A DNA stretch of 64,000 bases from Haliea sp. E1-2-M8. GTDB lineage: Bacteria > Pseudomonadota > Gammaproteobacteria > Pseudomonadales > Halieaceae. Below are positions 37,570 to 48,831 of the stretch, one piece after another (the first letter of the stretch is position 1; each line of letters starts with the position of its first letter). The notes beneath the pieces were generated by a model. It ran no database searches, was not told the origin of the DNA, and worked only from the letters and a program-made list of their open reading frames with translations. A program made the translations under genes and the position numbers. The stretch covers positions 1 through 64,000 of the forward strand of contig NZ_JAUTDR010000009.1 in the NCBI RefSeq assembly GCF_030649675.1, given 5' to 3'.

Positions 37570-37652
37570 GTCTCGTTCTCCCAGCTCAAATCAGACAGCG
37601 GCACAATCTACCCAAGGCCGCCAGCCATCACAAGCACAGCGCGGCAAAAAAA

Positions 37653-39645
<1,993 letters not shown>

Positions 39646-39714
39646 GGGACTGAGTTTACCCTTTACACAATGGTCCGCATAGCTGGACTGGCCGCGCCCC
39701 GGACCTGACCCACA

Positions 39715-41334
39715 CTATTCCCGCGATGGCGACCCCTCCTCGCTCCGCAGGGGAAACTGCTCCAGCGGGTCGGCTTCTGCCAGTTCGGCCTCGTGCTGTT
39801 CCAGCATGCGCTGGATGCGCTCGCGCAGCAGAGCTTCGTGCAACTCGGCCTGCCGGCGTTCGTTGCGCAGGGATTGGAGCAGGGACACCGCCATGAAGAT
39901 CATCAGCACCATGAACGGAAAAGCGGCGACAATGGACATGGTTCGCAGGGCACCGAGCCCTCCGCTCAGCAGCAATACAGCCGCCACCAGGGTCTGCATC
40001 ACACCCCAGGTCAGACGCAGCCAGCGCGATGGGGTCAGCACACCCTTGCCGGTAAACATACCGAGGACAAAGGTGGCTGAATTGGCCGAGGTGATAACAA
40101 AGAGCACGATCAGGATCAGCACCAACACCGCCAGCACATCCGCCCCGGGCAAAACCTGCAGCATAAGAAACAGGCCAGAGCTGATCTCCGCTTTGACCGC
40201 TGCGGCAATGCCGGGCTCCCCGAACAGCTCCTGATACAGGGCCGTGCCCCCAAAGGTGGCAAACCAGACCGCGCTCAACAGCACCGGCATGCCGATAACA
40301 CCGAGCACGAACTCCCGGATTGTGCGGCCACGCGAAATGCGGGCGATAAAACTGCCCACGAACGGCGCCCAGGAAAGCCCCCAGGCCCAGTAGAAAATGG
40401 TCCAGCGCTCGACCCAGTCTTCCCCGGTGTAGGGGGTCATCAGCAAACTCATGCCGATGACGTTACCGAAGTAATCGCCCAGCGCGTTGGTCAGGGCTGC
40501 GGTGATGAAATCCGTGGGCCCGGCAAAGAACACGAACAGCAGCAGGCCCGCTGCCAGCAACATGTTGGCATCGCTGAGGTAGCGGACACCACTCTCCAGC
40601 GGGGTGAGGGAGCAGAGCAGGACAATCACCGCAATCCCGCCCAGAATGGCGAGCTGGGAACTGGTTGCGAAGGCAATGCCCGCCACCGACACCAGACCAC
40701 TGTTGATTTGAATCACCCCCAGCCCCAGCGTGGTCGCCACCCCGAATACGGTGGACACTACCGCCAGCACATTGATGGCATGCCCGAGACCGCCATCCAC
40801 CCGATCGCCGAGGCTGGCCCGGAACGCCTCACTGATCAGGCCGGGGCGCTGCTGACGGAAACGCACATAGGCAATCGCCAGCCCCACCACGGCGAAATTG
40901 GCCCACTGGTGGAAACCCCAGTGGAACAGGGAATAACGCATGCCCAGGCTGGCGGCCTCGGGTGTGCCGGCCGGCGCCAGACCCAGGGGCGGGGCGTTGT
41001 AATGCGTTATCGGCTCGGCGACGCCCCAGAACACCAGGCCTACACCCATACCGGCGGAGAAGATCATGCCCAGCCAGGCCGGGTAGGGAAACTCAGGCAC
41101 CTCGCCGTCTGACCCCAGGCGTATACGGCCATAGTCAGACAGCGCCACCGCCAGGCAGAAAACCAGGAAGCCGGTGGTTGCAAACAGGTACAGCCAGCCA
41201 AAGTGCTCGGTGGTGAAGTGCAGCGCCTGTTCCGCGCGGCTCGCCAGCAGCTCCGGCGCCCACACACCCAGGGCGACAAAGGCCAGCAATAACAGCAGCG
41301 ACAGGTAGAGAACCCAGCCCGGACGGTGGGTCAT
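39715..41334 (-). CDS. BCCT-family transporter
   Basis: 539 aa with 12 membrane segments. The family signature region around TM4 is GVGLVFWGVAEPITHYNAPP and the TM8 Trp-rich box is WTIFYWAWGLSWAPFVGSFI. The C-terminus is charged and helical (QSLRNERRQAELHEALLRER), as in osmosensing members. BCCT carriers take up betaine, choline, carnitine or DMSP. The ATG overlaps the stop codon of the upstream AGCS gene (ATGA), so it is the last gene of that operon. Confidence 0.93.
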   Translation of the reverse strand: MTHRPGWVLYLSLLLLLAFVALGVWAPELLASRAEQALHFTTEHFGWLYLFATTGFLVFCLAVALSDYGRIRLGSDGEVPEFPYPAWLGMIFSAGMGVGLVFWGVAEPITHYNAPPLGLAPAGTPEAASLGMRYSLFHWGFHQWANFAVVGLAIAYVRFRQQRPGLISEAFRASLGDRVDGGLGHAINVLAVVSTVFGVATTLGLGVIQINSGLVSVAGIAFATSSQLAILGGIAVIVLLCSLTPLESGVRYLSDANMLLAAGLLLFVFFAGPTDFITAALTNALGDYFGNVIGMSLLMTPYTGEDWVERWTIFYWAWGLSWAPFVGSFIARISRGRTIREFVLGVIGMPVLLSAVWFATFGGTALYQELFGEPGIAAAVKAEISSGLFLMLQVLPGADVLAVLVLILIVLFVITSANSATFVLGMFTGKGVLTPSRWLRLTWGVMQTLVAAVLLLSGGLGALRTMSIVAAFPFMVLMIFMAVSLLQSLRNERRQAELHEALLRERIQRMLEQHEAELAEADPLEQFPLRSEEGSPSRE

Positions 41335-42662
41335 CACGCCTCCGCTTTGAAGTATTCCCGGCTGATGCGGAAGACCAGCGGCCCGAGCAGCAGCAGCGCG
41401 ATAAGGTTGGGAATGGCCATGAACGCATTGAGCGTATCGGCGATCAGCCACACCAGTTTCAGTTCAATCAGGGTTCCGACCGGGATCACGGCTACCCATA
41501 GCAGCCGGAACGGCAGGCTGGCCCGCACCCCGAACAGGAACACCGCGCAGCGCTCGCCATAAAAGGACCAGCCGATCATGGTGGTGAACGCGAACAGGCA
41601 CAGGCCCAGGGTAACCACGTACTGCCCGCCCGGCATGCCCCCGGCGAAGGCCATGGAGGTCAGGCTGGCGCCGCTGACACCGGAGGGCAACACGTCCATG
41701 ATCACGATCACCAGGCCAGTCATCGTGCACACCACCAGGGTGTCGATGAAGGTACCGAGCATGGCGATCATGCCCTGATGCACCGGTTGGTCGGTGCGGG
41801 CCGCGGCATGGGCAATGGGCGCGCTGCCCAGCCCGGCCTCGTTGGAAAACACGCCGCGGGCAACACCGAAGCGGATTGCCGCCCAGACCGTGGCGCCGGC
41901 AAAACCGCCGGCGGCGGCGGAGCCGGTGAACGCGGATTCGACGATGACCGCGACCGCAGCCGGTATGGCGCTCATGTGGGTGATGAGGACAATAAAACCC
42001 ATGAGGATATAGCTCAGGGCCATGAAGGGAACCAGCCAGCTGGCGACGCGCGCGATGCGTCGCACCCCGCCGAGGATTACCGCCGCCACCAGTACCATCA
42101 GCACCAGGCCGGTGGCCAGCGGCGGCACGGCAAAGGAATCTTCCAGCACCTGGGACACGGAGTTGGACTGAACGGTGTTGGCGATACCGAACCCGGCCAG
42201 GGTGCCGAAAATCGCAAAAGCCCAGGCCAGCCAGTGCCAGCGCTTGTGAAGCCCGTTGCGGATGTAGTACATCGGCCCGCCGCTATAGTTTCCGTCAGCA
42301 TCCTGCTCCCGGAAACGCACCGCGCACACCGCCTCGGCGTACTTGGTCGCCATGCCCACCAGGGCAGTGATCCACATCCAGAACAGCGCTCCCGGCCCAC
42401 CCAGCACCAGGGCGGTGGCCACCCCCGCAATGTTGCCCGTCCCTATGGTTGCCGACAATGAGGTCATCAGGGCGCTGAACGGTGAAATATCGCCTTTGCC
42501 GTGCCCTTCCCGGCCCCCGAGCAGTAGCCCAAACGCGCGCGGGATATTGCGCAGGGTGAGGAAACGCAGGCCGATACTCAGGTACAGGCCGGTCCCCAGC
42601 AACAGGGCCAGCATGACAGGGCCCCAGACCCAACCGTTGACGGTGGTGATAAATTCGCTCAT
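41334..42662 (-). CDS. Alanine/glycine:cation symporter (AGCS family)
   Basis: 442 aa. SLSATIGTGNIAGVATAL, GPGALFWMWITALVGMATKYAEA and GGPMYYIRNGL are AGCS signatures, and GVFSNEAGLGSAPIAHAAA forms the conserved middle loop. It imports alanine, glycine or D-alanine with Na+. In an operon between D-cysteine desulfhydrase and the BCCT gene, so a D-amino acid or other small zwitterion may be the natural substrate. Confidence 0.95.
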   Translation of the reverse strand: MSEFITTVNGWVWGPVMLALLLGTGLYLSIGLRFLTLRNIPRAFGLLLGGREGHGKGDISPFSALMTSLSATIGTGNIAGVATALVLGGPGALFWMWITALVGMATKYAEAVCAVRFREQDADGNYSGGPMYYIRNGLHKRWHWLAWAFAIFGTLAGFGIANTVQSNSVSQVLEDSFAVPPLATGLVLMVLVAAVILGGVRRIARVASWLVPFMALSYILMGFIVLITHMSAIPAAVAVIVESAFTGSAAAGGFAGATVWAAIRFGVARGVFSNEAGLGSAPIAHAAARTDQPVHQGMIAMLGTFIDTLVVCTMTGLVIVIMDVLPSGVSGASLTSMAFAGGMPGGQYVVTLGLCLFAFTTMIGWSFYGERCAVFLFGVRASLPFRLLWVAVIPVGTLIELKLVWLIADTLNAFMAIPNLIALLLLGPLVFRISREYFKAEA

Positions 42663-42679
42663 TAGGCCGGATCCCCGAT

Positions 42680-43696
42680 TCAGCCGCGCATGTCAGCGCC
42701 GGTGAAAGTGAACTGTTGCGCCTGCGGGAAGACCCCGAAGACACCCCCTGTATGCAGAAAGATGATATCGCGGCAGTCGCGAAAACGCCCGGCATCCAGT
42801 TCGGCGAGCATGCCCTGAAAGGCCTTGCCGGTATAGACCGGGTCCAGCAGCAGGCCCTCCAGCGCCGCCAGTTCCGCGATCAGCGCGAACACCTCGGGCC
42901 GGGCAATGCCGTAGCCGTCGCCAACATAACCATCCAGCACCCGGGTTTGCGCAGTAACGGAGGGAACACCGGGAAACCGGGCCCGCCAGTCCGCGCGGTC
43001 CGCAGCCACCTTGTCCAGAAAATATTGTTCATCATCGCAGACATTGACCCCCCACACGGTCAGCGGCAGGTCGTAAAGGCTGGCGCCTAACGTCAAGCCA
43101 GCCTGGGTGCCGCCGGAACCCGACGCAGTCACCAGGTGGGCGCTGTCGATGCCTGCTGCGGCGAGGTCAGACGCCAACTCCTCGCACGCGGCGATATAGC
43201 CCCAGGCTCCGAGCCCGTCGCTGCCACCCGTGGGAATGGCCAGCGCCTTGCGGCCGAGGCCGGCATAGTGATCCTGCCAACGGGCAAACAGATCCGGCAA
43301 CTCGCTGACATACTGGTGTTTGGGATAGCAGTTGATGGTGGCGCCGGCGAGCTGGTCCAGCAGAAAGTTGCCCTCCCCGATCGCGGGCTCTTCTCCCCGC
43401 AGCAGCAGGTGGACCGCAAGACCGCTCTGGGCGCCGGCAAAGGCGGTGGCTCGGCAGTGGTTGCTCTGCAGGCCGCCGCAGGTAATGAGGGTGTCACAGC
43501 CCTCCGCCAGGGCGTGGGCGATGATGAATTCGAGCTTGCGAACCTTGTTGCCGCTGAGCAGGCAACCGCTCAGGTCGTCGCGCTTGACCCAGAGCCGGTG
43601 GCCCTGCCCCCAGCGCTCGCTGGCCCGCGCCAGGAACTGCAACGGGGTGGACCGGCGAGCCAGCTCGACCCGCGGCGGGAACTCAAGCGCGGCCAT
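42680..43696 (-). CDS. PLP-dependent D-cysteine desulfhydrase / ACC deaminase family
   Basis: 338 aa. The PLP lysine is in SGNKVRKLEF (about residue 51), preceded by LWVKRDDLSG, followed by TCGGLQSNHCRATAFAG and the phosphate loop TASGSGGTQAGLTLG. The family includes D-cysteine desulfhydrase (D-cysteine to pyruvate, H2S, ammonia) and ACC deaminase; I favour the former, but the substrate is not proven. Its ATG overlaps the yajC stop (TGATG), and an AGCS symporter follows. Confidence 0.88.
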   Translation of the reverse strand: MAALEFPPRVELARRSTPLQFLARASERWGQGHRLWVKRDDLSGCLLSGNKVRKLEFIIAHALAEGCDTLITCGGLQSNHCRATAFAGAQSGLAVHLLLRGEEPAIGEGNFLLDQLAGATINCYPKHQYVSELPDLFARWQDHYAGLGRKALAIPTGGSDGLGAWGYIAACEELASDLAAAGIDSAHLVTASGSGGTQAGLTLGASLYDLPLTVWGVNVCDDEQYFLDKVAADRADWRARFPGVPSVTAQTRVLDGYVGDGYGIARPEVFALIAELAALEGLLLDPVYTGKAFQGMLAELDAGRFRDCRDIIFLHTGGVFGVFPQAQQFTFTGADMRG

Positions 43697-44031
43697 CAGC
43701 CAATGGACTTGAGGGTTCCCTTGGGCAACACGGCGTGGACGTGAATCCGCTGAAACTTCATCTCCACATTATTGGCGACATTCAACACCATGTAATTGTC
43801 GTCGAGGCTGGTGATGCGGCCGAGGATACCGGAACTGGTGACCACCTCGTCGCCCTTGCCCAGCGCCGATACCATCTGCGCGTGTTCTTTCTGGCGCTTG
43901 CGCTGGGGGCGGATCGCGATGAAGTAGAACAGGGCGAAAAGGCCCACGAGGAACACAATCTGGAACATTTCACCGCCACCGGCGGGGGTACCTTCGGCCT
44001 GGGCATGGGCACTGGCAATGAACAAACTCAT
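43696..44031 (-). CDS. yajC: YajC, preprotein translocase accessory subunit
   Basis: 111 aa from ATG 44031. The N-terminal part is short and periplasmic-facing, then one membrane segment (FQIVFLVGLFALFYFIAIRP) and the conserved RPQRKRQKEHAQMVSALGKGDEVVTSSGILG cytoplasmic block (read in pieces), ending VLPKGTLKSIG. YajC binds SecDF. Unusually, it is not followed by secD and secF but overlaps an amino-acid catabolism gene. Confidence 0.93.
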   Translation of the reverse strand: MSLFIASAHAQAEGTPAGGGEMFQIVFLVGLFALFYFIAIRPQRKRQKEHAQMVSALGKGDEVVTSSGILGRITSLDDNYMVLNVANNVEMKFQRIHVHAVLPKGTLKSIG

Positions 44032-44137
44032 GGAAACTCCTTGTTGACGGGTAGGAATAGAGGGCTTTGCGAGAGGCGGCAGACAGGCGCAAATGTACAG
44101 TGAATCCCCTGTCCCTGCAATGTGAATGGCGCGCCCG

Positions 44138-44165
44138 GCGCGCTCAGGCGCGCTCAGGCGCGCAG
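44138..44165. repeat. 10-nt tandem repeat over the xthA stop codon
   Basis: GCGCGCTCAG occurs twice in tandem (44138-44147, 44148-44157), followed by a partial third copy. The xthA stop codon (44154-44156 on the minus strand) lies in the second unit, so copy-number change would not alter the protein beyond its last residues. Confidence 0.7.
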
Positions 44166-44936
44166 TTCGAGATCGTACTCCATGATCTGCGGTGCGTGAT
44201 CGGAAAACCGCTGGGCCTTGTAGATATCGGCCCCTCTGACGGTAGGCACAAGGCCCGGCGTAATCACTTGGTAATCCAGCCGCCAGCCCACGTTCTTGTC
44301 CCAGGCCTGGCCGCGGTTTGACCACCAGGTGTACTGGTCCGGTTCCTGGTTCACCAGACGGAAAGAGTCAATGTAACCCAGCTTGTCGTAGACCTGGTCC
44401 AGCCAGGCGCGCTCCTCCGGCAGAAAGCCGGAGTTTTTCTGGTTGGCTTTCCAGTTCTTCAAGTCTATGGGCCGGTGGCAGATGTTCCAGTCCGCACAGA
44501 TGATGAACTCGCGGCGCTTGCGGCGCAGGCCGCGCAGGTGCTCATAGAACTGGTCCATGAAGTCATACTTCTTTGCCAGCGCAGCCTCGCTGCTGGAACC
44601 GGAGGGCAGATACAGGGAGATCACGCTGATGCCGTCGTAGTCCGCCTGCAGGTAGCGGCCTTCGGTGTCAGCCGACTCCCAGCCCAGCCTGGACACGACC
44701 GCTCGCGGTTTGACCCGGGAATACAGCGCGGTTCCGCTGTAGCCTTTCTTGCGGGCATCATTGTAGTAACAGTGATAGCCTGCGGGGGTAAACACCGGGT
44801 CCGCAAGCTGCTCTTCCTGGGCCTTGGTTTCCTGAATGCATACCACATCCGCGCCCTGCCGCTCCAGCCAGTCGAAGAAACCCTTGCGGGCGGCGGCGCG
44901 GATGCCGTTGGTGTTACAGGTAATGATGGTCGCCAC
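44154..44936 (-). CDS. xthA: Exodeoxyribonuclease III
   Basis: 260 aa from a GTG start (ATIITCNTNGIRAAARKGFF). Endonuclease/exonuclease/phosphatase fold: catalytic Glu in DVVCIQETKAQ, LPSGSS, Asp/Asn in FIICADWNICHRPIDLKN, and the terminal Asp-His pair in RFSDHAPQIMEYDL. It cuts at abasic sites and has 3'-5' exonuclease activity in base-excision repair. Same strand as yajC but 122 nt away. Confidence 0.94.
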   Translation of the reverse strand: MATIITCNTNGIRAAARKGFFDWLERQGADVVCIQETKAQEEQLADPVFTPAGYHCYYNDARKKGYSGTALYSRVKPRAVVSRLGWESADTEGRYLQADYDGISVISLYLPSGSSSEAALAKKYDFMDQFYEHLRGLRRKRREFIICADWNICHRPIDLKNWKANQKNSGFLPEERAWLDQVYDKLGYIDSFRLVNQEPDQYTWWSNRGQAWDKNVGWRLDYQVITPGLVPTVRGADIYKAQRFSDHAPQIMEYDLELRA

Positions 44937-45118
44937 GATTCGCCCTGGTCAGCACAAAGCGAGGCAGTGTAACGGAATGGACCAGCCTGCTTCAATTCGC
45001 CGCCCTCAGGCGCCGCCACTGCCCCACGCTGCCCGGCTTGTGTATCATCCAACACTATCCATTATGCCCTCTCCACCTACCCCCAACACCGACGACGACC
45101 GGGAGACCCCAGATCGCC

Positions 45119-46825
45119 ATGAATGATGTCGCCGCAATCAGCACCCGCCTGCAAACCGCCTGTGAGCAACTGACCGCACCCGGTGCGCCCTTCGAACTGG
45201 AGACCCGGGTGGTCAACGGCGTCGAACTGCGCTGCTACCGCAACGCGCCCGCCGATCTGGCCAGCGCACTTGCCGCCGGCCGCACCCATGCCGACCGAAC
45301 CGCCATCACCTATGAGGATGAGCGCTACAGCTTCGATGAATTTTTTGCCGCGGCAGACCGCTTTGCCCACTACCTCGTCCACGAAGCCGGCATCAGGCCC
45401 GGTGACCGCATCGCCATCGCCATGCGCAACTACCCGGAGTGGATGTTTGCCTTCGTCGGTGCGGTCTCGGTGGGTGCGGTGGTGGTGCCCCTGAACAGCT
45501 GGGGCCGGGCGGAGGAACTGAGCTACGCCCTCGGCGACGCCGGCGCCAAACTGGTGGTGTGTGACCCGGAACGGCTGGCCCTGGTAAGGCCGCGGCTACA
45601 GGACCTGGACTGCAACGCCATCGTGGTGCGCAGCGCCGGCACCGACACCAGTGGCGCGGAAACCTGGGAAACCACCCAGCGCGGGCCGGCAGAATGCCCC
45701 CAGGTGGACATCAATCCGGACGATCTGGTGATGATCATGTACACCTCGGGCACCACTGGTAAACCCAAGGGCGCCGCCTCCACCCACTTCGCCATCGCCC
45801 AGGCCCTGTACAACTTCGAACTGATGGCCTACATGTCGGCCATGGCCAACCCGGAGATCGTCGGCACGATGATGTCCTCGGGCTTTGATCCCTCGACCCT
45901 GCTGTCGGTGCCCCTGTTCCACGTCTCCGGCTGCTACGCCGTATTTCTGCTCAACCTGCGCGGCGGGCGCAAGACCAGCATCCTGTACAAGTGGGACCCG
46001 GTGGCTGCGCTCAAGGTTATTGAACGCGAGCGCATCACCGTATTCACCGGCGTACCGGCGATGACCATTGCCATGCTGGAGTCACCCGAATTCGAACGCA
46101 CCGACACCAGCAGCCTGTATTCTTTGGGGGCGGGCGGCACCGCCTGTCCGCCCCACCTGAAGGACCTGATCTACGGCAAGATACCCCACGCCTATCCCGG
46201 CACCGGCTACGGCATGACCGAAACCAACGCCACCGGCAGCAGCTGCACCGGCGAGGCCTACCGGGTGTGCCCCACCGCCGCCGGCACCCTGTCGCCCATC
46301 GTCGACCTGCGCGCGATTGACGCCGACGGCAATGCCCTGCCTCCCGGCCAGGCCGGGGAACTGATGATCCGCAGCCCCACCAATGCCCGGGAATACTGGA
46401 ACCTGCCCGCGGCAACGGCGGAGACCTTTGTCGACGGCTGGGTGCGTACCGGTGATATCGGCTATGTGGACGAGTACGGTTTCGTTTACGTCGTCGACCG
46501 GATCAAGGACATGGTGATCCGCAGCGGGGAAAACATTTACCCGATTGAAGTCGAAGGCGTACTCACCGCCCACCCGCAGGTGCGCGAGGCTTCTGTGTAT
46601 GGGCTGCCGCATCCGGAACTGGGCGAAGAGCTCGCCGCCACGGTGTACGGCGAGCCCGGTTTGCGCCCGGAGGACCTCACTGCCTACCTGAAGGAGCACC
46701 TGGCCGGATTCAAGGTTCCCACCCAGTGGTTGCTGCCGGAGGAGCCGCTGGCACGCAATGCCACCGGCAAATTGCTGAAGCAGGAAATCCGCTCAAAGCA
46801 CCTGGCGCAGTGGCCCCACTCCTGA
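45119..46825 (+). CDS. Class I adenylate-forming acyl-CoA synthetase
   Basis: 568 aa from ATG 45119; the frame is open for 27 codons upstream but these lack family sequence. ATP/AMP motif YTSGTTGKPKGAA, GYGMTETNATGSS, hinge DRIKDMVIRSGENIYPIEVE and catalytic Lys in RNATGKLLKQEIR are present. It activates a carboxylic acid to its CoA thioester; substrate unknown. It is convergent with the GST/P450 block and could start degradation of the acid that block produces. Confidence 0.9.
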   Translation: MNDVAAISTRLQTACEQLTAPGAPFELETRVVNGVELRCYRNAPADLASALAAGRTHADRTAITYEDERYSFDEFFAAADRFAHYLVHEAGIRPGDRIAIAMRNYPEWMFAFVGAVSVGAVVVPLNSWGRAEELSYALGDAGAKLVVCDPERLALVRPRLQDLDCNAIVVRSAGTDTSGAETWETTQRGPAECPQVDINPDDLVMIMYTSGTTGKPKGAASTHFAIAQALYNFELMAYMSAMANPEIVGTMMSSGFDPSTLLSVPLFHVSGCYAVFLLNLRGGRKTSILYKWDPVAALKVIERERITVFTGVPAMTIAMLESPEFERTDTSSLYSLGAGGTACPPHLKDLIYGKIPHAYPGTGYGMTETNATGSSCTGEAYRVCPTAAGTLSPIVDLRAIDADGNALPPGQAGELMIRSPTNAREYWNLPAATAETFVDGWVRTGDIGYVDEYGFVYVVDRIKDMVIRSGENIYPIEVEGVLTAHPQVREASVYGLPHPELGEELAATVYGEPGLRPEDLTAYLKEHLAGFKVPTQWLLPEEPLARNATGKLLKQEIRSKHLAQWPHS

Positions 46826-46846
46826 GGCTGCTGCCCTCGAGCAGCG

Positions 46847-47551
46847 CTAGTCGCCGGAGCCCGCGCCGGTGACCATGGCGCGCGCCCTTCGCGAAAACGC
46901 AGCGGCGTCTTCGGTGTTCTTCGCGTCCATCAGCTCGGCGATATCCACCGGCACCTTGACCCCGGCGCGGGCGCGAGGCCGCCCGGAGATCGCCCCCATC
47001 CAGCGCGACAGATTATCCAGGCCCTCGATGGAGATGCCCGACCAGCGGTGGGTTCTGACCCAGGCCCAGTTCGCCATATCGGCAATGCTGTAGTCCCCGG
47101 CCAGGAACTCGCTCTCCCCCAGCCGCGTGTCCAGCACTTCGAACAGGCGCCGACCCTCGGCCTGGTAGCGGTCGATCGCGGGCTGGATTTTTTCCGGGAA
47201 GTAGCGGTAGAAAACGTTGGCCTGGCCCATCATCGGGCCGATCCCACCCATCTGGAACATCAGCCATTGCAGCACCCGGGAGCGACCGCGGATATCGGTG
47301 GGCAGGAACCTGCCGCTCTTCTCCGCCAGGTAGATCATGATCGCCCCGGACTCGAACACCGCAAAGTTGTCCTCGTCGCGGTCGGTGATCGCGGGGATGC
47401 GGCCATTGGGACAGATGCGCAAAAACTCGGGCGCCCTCTGCTGACCGGCGCTCAAGTCAATGGTGTGCACCTCGTAGGGTAGCTCCATTTCCTCCAGCGC
47501 GATCGAGGCCTTGTAGCCGTTGGGGGTCGGCGCGGTGTACAGGTCGATCAT
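46847..47551 (-). CDS. Glutathione S-transferase family protein
   Basis: 234 aa. Thioredoxin-fold N-domain with [29 protein letters not shown] (cis-Pro) and [12 protein letters not shown] (glutathione-binding Glu-Ser), and a helical C-domain ([20 protein letters not shown]). It looks like the YfcG/Nu class of disulfide-reducing GSTs. It is the last gene in a minus-strand run of five with the P450. Confidence 0.9.
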   Translation of the reverse strand: MIDLYTAPTPNGYKASIALEEMELPYEVHTIDLSAGQQRAPEFLRICPNGRIPAITDRDEDNFAVFESGAIMIYLAEKSGRFLPTDIRGRSRVLQWLMFQMGGIGPMMGQANVFYRYFPEKIQPAIDRYQAEGRRLFEVLDTRLGESEFLAGDYSIADMANWAWVRTHRWSGISIEGLDNLSRWMGAISGRPRARAGVKVPVDIAELMDAKNTEDAAAFSRRARAMVTGAGSGD

Positions 47552-47561
47552 GGCAATCCTT

Positions 47562-48011
47562 TCAAAGATTCATGAAATCCGGCGCGTTGAATACCCAGCT
47601 CTTCTCTTCCACACGACGCACGATGCGCCAGCCGGCGGCAGTGCGGCGGTATTCGTCGACATACCACAGCCCGATCAGGAACACCTGGCGGCCACCCTCG
47701 GGCAGGTTCATTTCCATCGGATTGAAACACATTACCCGGCCCGTGGCGCTGTCGCCGTTGACCGTGAATTGCAGGTTGGCGTTCAGGTGCTGGGAGTTGG
47801 GAAAAATCTCATCGGCCACCGCCTGCTTCAGGTAGGCAATGGTCTCTTCCAGATTGCCCACCCCGCCGCCGAAGGCGGAGTAGTCGATGTGCGCGTCCTC
47901 GGTAAAAACCTCGCGCAGGGTGTCGAAGGACTTGGTGTCGATCAGGTGGGAATAGAAATACACCAGATCCTGCAGTTCCAATCGGTCGGAGAGTTCCTGT
48001 TGTGACAGCAT
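47562..48011 (-). CDS. SnoaL-like (NTF2 fold) protein
   Basis: 149 aa. It begins [20 protein letters not shown] and has the cone-shaped NTF2-like pattern ([53 protein letters not shown]). Members act as hydratases, isomerases or small-ring dehydratases in polyketide, steroid and aromatic metabolism. Ten nt upstream of the GST gene, so co-transcribed. Confidence 0.85.
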   Translation of the reverse strand: MLSQQELSDRLELQDLVYFYSHLIDTKSFDTLREVFTEDAHIDYSAFGGGVGNLEETIAYLKQAVADEIFPNSQHLNANLQFTVNGDSATGRVMCFNPMEMNLPEGGRQVFLIGLWYVDEYRRTAAGWRIVRRVEEKSWVFNAPDFMNL

Positions 48012-48052
48012 GGGGTTTACCTCGTTATGGTTTTATCGATTTGTTCTGGCAA

Positions 48053-48817
48053 TCAGAAATCCAGCGGCAGGGTCATGTGCTGCCGGTACATGCGATCCCG
48101 GTGTGCCAGCAGGCGCGGCGTCAGCCAGCGGGCGGTTTCCTCGGCACCGGATTGGTAGAAGCCGCGCAGGTACTCGGGCATTGGGTTGAACTCCGGCGGC
48201 AGGGGTTTGACCATGCCGGCGAAGTTGGCCCAGTAGAAGTCCACGGCGCTCACCGCTTCCCCCAAAAACCACTCGCGGCCGGCGTCTTCCTGTGCCGCCA
48301 GGCGCTGGTCCAGCAGCCCGGCGATAGCCGCCAGCTTGCCGCCAGCCGCCTCTGCTGCAGGCGCGCTCCAGGCATACTTGGCGGCCATCCGGGCAATGCT
48401 CGCCGGCGGTTCCGGCTGGCTCATGCCGGGGGTAAACAGCTGCAGACGCCGCTGCCAGCCAAACCCGTCCACGCCGGCTATCAGTGCCGACAGGCCCAAT
48501 ACCTCGGCCCGCAGCGCGGGATCCTCGGGCAACAGGGCCGGCTCCGGGGCCAGCCTTTCCGCCAGGTGCAGCAGGTCCAGCCAGTGGCACACCGGAGGCA
48601 GGTCGTCAAAGACGGCCACCGGCGCCGAGGTCTGCCCGGTCCAGGCCTGCAGGGCCGCATTTTCACCGCCGCCCTCCTGGCGCACGGGCAGGTACTTGAG
48701 CCCCTTGAAATCGAACAGCGACTTGGCCGTTTCGCCCCAGGGTCCCGGCACACCCGCGGAAAGCACCAGGCGCAAGCCCGGGGCATTGATCGCGTCTTCA
48801 ACCTCTACGTAGTCCAT
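48053..48817 (-). CDS. GST-like protein of unknown function
   Basis: 254 aa. The first 80 residues have a thioredoxin-like pattern (GLRLVLSAGVPGPWGETAKS, SAPVAVFDDLPPVCHWLDLL), and the rest is helical (FLGEAVSAVDFYWANFAGMV). No clear glutathione-activating residue is visible. It resembles diverged GSTs in catabolic clusters. The frame lies between the SnoaL-like and amidohydrolase-like genes, with 14 nt to the latter. Confidence 0.7.
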   Translation of the reverse strand: MDYVEVEDAINAPGLRLVLSAGVPGPWGETAKSLFDFKGLKYLPVRQEGGGENAALQAWTGQTSAPVAVFDDLPPVCHWLDLLHLAERLAPEPALLPEDPALRAEVLGLSALIAGVDGFGWQRRLQLFTPGMSQPEPPASIARMAAKYAWSAPAAEAAGGKLAAIAGLLDQRLAAQEDAGREWFLGEAVSAVDFYWANFAGMVKPLPPEFNPMPEYLRGFYQSGAEETARWLTPRLLAHRDRMYRQHMTLPLDF

Positions 48818-48831
48818 CGCGATGCTTCCTT

